From a virus, in IMG/VR virus record IMGVR_UViG_3300002494_000025, positions 62,001-126,000 of that record: 64,000 nucleotides of DNA. One strand, given 5' to 3'. The notes beneath the pieces were generated by a model that was not told the DNA's origin, searched no databases, and was given only the letters and a program-made list of their open reading frames with translations. The position numbers were made by a program, and so were the translations under genes. Positions 62,858 to 64,000 of the stretch are shown in pieces (position 1 is the first letter of the stretch; each line of letters starts with the position of its first letter).

Positions 62858-62910
62858 CTACGTACGATACATATGTGTATGTATGAAAATCGTACGTAGA
62901 TTTTTATTTT
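62858..62910 (+). terminator. Hairpin terminator
   Basis: CTACGTACGAT and ATCGTACGTAG form an 11-bp perfect stem with a 20-base loop, followed by a T-rich run. Confidence 0.8.
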
Positions 62911-62920
62911 ATTCTAATCC

Positions 62921-62934
62921 AAACTTAAAAATTG
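62921..62934 (+). promoter_or_regulatory. Motif B (late-type) promoter
   Basis: AAACTTAAAAATTG about 28 bases before the gene at 62962. Confidence 0.6.
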
Positions 62935-62961
62935 TCAGGTCTTCATTATAGAGGTGTTGAT

Positions 62962-63663
62962 ATGGTCGATAAAAAAACAAATCTTATAGTTGTTAATCCA
63001 ACATTAAACAATCTAATTAATGTTGATAATATGAATGTGTTTGTATATGATGTCAATGGTATATTATCATTACTTGACAATAGTAACATTTTTGATTTCA
63101 CAACAATGTACGTTAATGATTATTATATTTAGAGAAAAAATTTACTAATAGATATACTAATAGATAAAGATAAACATAAAATGGATTATGTTAATGTTTT
63201 GTTTATGGAATGGTTGAATATATATGTATATGATAAAAAACATAATAAGACTGTTATTACATTGGATGAGTTTGTCAACAATAATGATATACATTATTTA
63301 CGAAGTATGTTTGGACGATTTGTGACCACCCTAAAAAATATATTCAGAAAATCAGTCTATCTGGTGAGATTACCTGAAAATCTTTTGGATTTACTTGATT
63401 TACTTGAACAACTAAATATGGCCAATAATAATTCTATAGTTTTAGTTAACATAGATAGATATTTTCAACAAATGGCATTTGATATTGTTGATATTGTAAG
63501 GAAATTGATAGAACTGTTTAACAACAATGGATATGATGTACATACAATATACAATATCATTGATGATACGATAAAACTAACTAATCTTGATTTATCAACT
63601 ATGAAAAACAGTTGTATAATAACAAGGGATGGACGAATTTATTATTATTATTATTTTAAATGA
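62962..63663 (+). CDS. Hypothetical protein, 233 aa, one TAG
   Basis: The start at 62962 follows AGAGGTGTTGAT; an in-frame start at 62932 overlaps the promoter. One TAG (63130) after VNDYYI is crossed, and the frame ends TGA 63661. The protein is helical with repeated Leu-Asp pairs (LPENLLDLLDLLEQLNM) and ends in a run of tyrosines (RIYYYYYFK). Motif B upstream agrees with TAG usage. Not recognised. Confidence 0.65.
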
Positions 63664-64000
63664 AAATGAAGGATAGGGTTTGATGTATATGCGTCCGACT
63701 TAAACCCCATAGTAACATTTGGAGGAGTTCTTAGAGAAGATATACAACTTAACCGATGTGTAAATAACAGAGTGGGGAATAGAACACAACGAACAAGGAG
63801 ATAGAGCAGATACGTATATATACTGTAACGAAGTTGTTTGTTCTGAATGTCGATACAAAAACAGTCCTCCTTTTACACGAAAATCAAGATGAAAAAGCTT
63901 TTAACATAGAGGTAAAGTCAAACGCTTCCAAAGACGTGATAGAACAAGTTGAAAAATTAGTGACTATAAAAGACGGTGAAATGTGGTGTCCTCGTAAAGA
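63664..64000. other. Right end without an assignable gene
   Basis: No start with a ribosome binding site opens a convincing frame. The last ~200 bases on the plus strand are open in one frame to the window edge and read as a charged protein-like chain (DEKAFNIEVKSNASKDVIEQ) ending WCPRK. This may be an intact gene with an unusual start, a frameshifted gene, or a relic. The continuation beyond the window is needed. Confidence 0.4.

Noticed and set aside
1-64000. TGA also recoded (for example to tryptophan)
   Set aside because: TGA ends many genes at sensible places just before terminators or ribosome binding sites, no gene needs TGA as sense, and TGG is used normally.

Overview
The window is part of a large, AT-rich, tailed double-stranded DNA phage with a contractile tail. 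Recognisable parts are a T4-type terminase large subunit, prohead protease, gp23-like major capsid protein, sheath, tube, tape measure, baseplate genes, SSB and a RecA/UvsX recombinase. The portal, DNA polymerase and lysis genes were not recognised and may lie outside the window. The host cannot be named. A type III CRISPR-bearing bacterium is suggested by an AcrIII-1 ring-nuclease gene at 62337-62687.

Central observation: most virion genes are crossed by in-frame TAG codons but end in TAA or TGA, so TAG is a sense codon. The window encodes a tRNA with anticodon CUA (56731-56806), which reads UAG. Its acceptor stem has G3:U70, the alanine identity pair, as do the adjacent tRNA-Ala(UGC) and tmRNA. 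TAG falls where families keep alanine: DE**F in the terminase Walker B motif, EI*GVVHKGEYV in the tape measure, IS*TKLR in a nucleotidyltransferase, FV*FFFPW in the sheath, and EY*DVL and DDLVM*L in the terminase nuclease. CAA/CAG stay common in these genes while GCN is scarce. I therefore read TAG as alanine, not the glutamine of previously described TAG-recoded phages.

Layout. 1-950: repeats and the left arm of an inverted repeat. 955-5545: early-type genes including SSB and recombinase. 5656-12239: baseplate and protease genes on both strands. 12333-16697: virion proteins and a glycosyltransferase. 16754-24713 (minus strand): a sigma-like factor, an Hsp20-like protein, a nucleotidyltransferase/RNA-ligase fusion, terminase and small genes. 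24827-54723: tube, hub-like protein, giant fibre, sheath, neck protein, 2504-residue tape measure, capsid and a 1421-residue protein. 54800-57172: a second sigma-like gene and the tRNA/tmRNA cluster. 57266-60597: duplicated small genes, a methyltransferase relic, GroES and a membrane protein. 60735-61330: right arm of the inverted repeat. 61421-64000: early genes including AcrIII-1.

Two recurrent upstream motifs divide the genes. Motif A (TTGyAAA, short spacer, AAyATATTATTA) precedes TAG-poor genes, the tRNAs and the putative late sigma gene. Motif B (AAACTTAAnAATG) precedes mainly TAG-rich virion genes. This suggests a programme in which the suppressor tRNA and sigma factor are made early, and the TAG-bearing virion genes are transcribed and decoded late.
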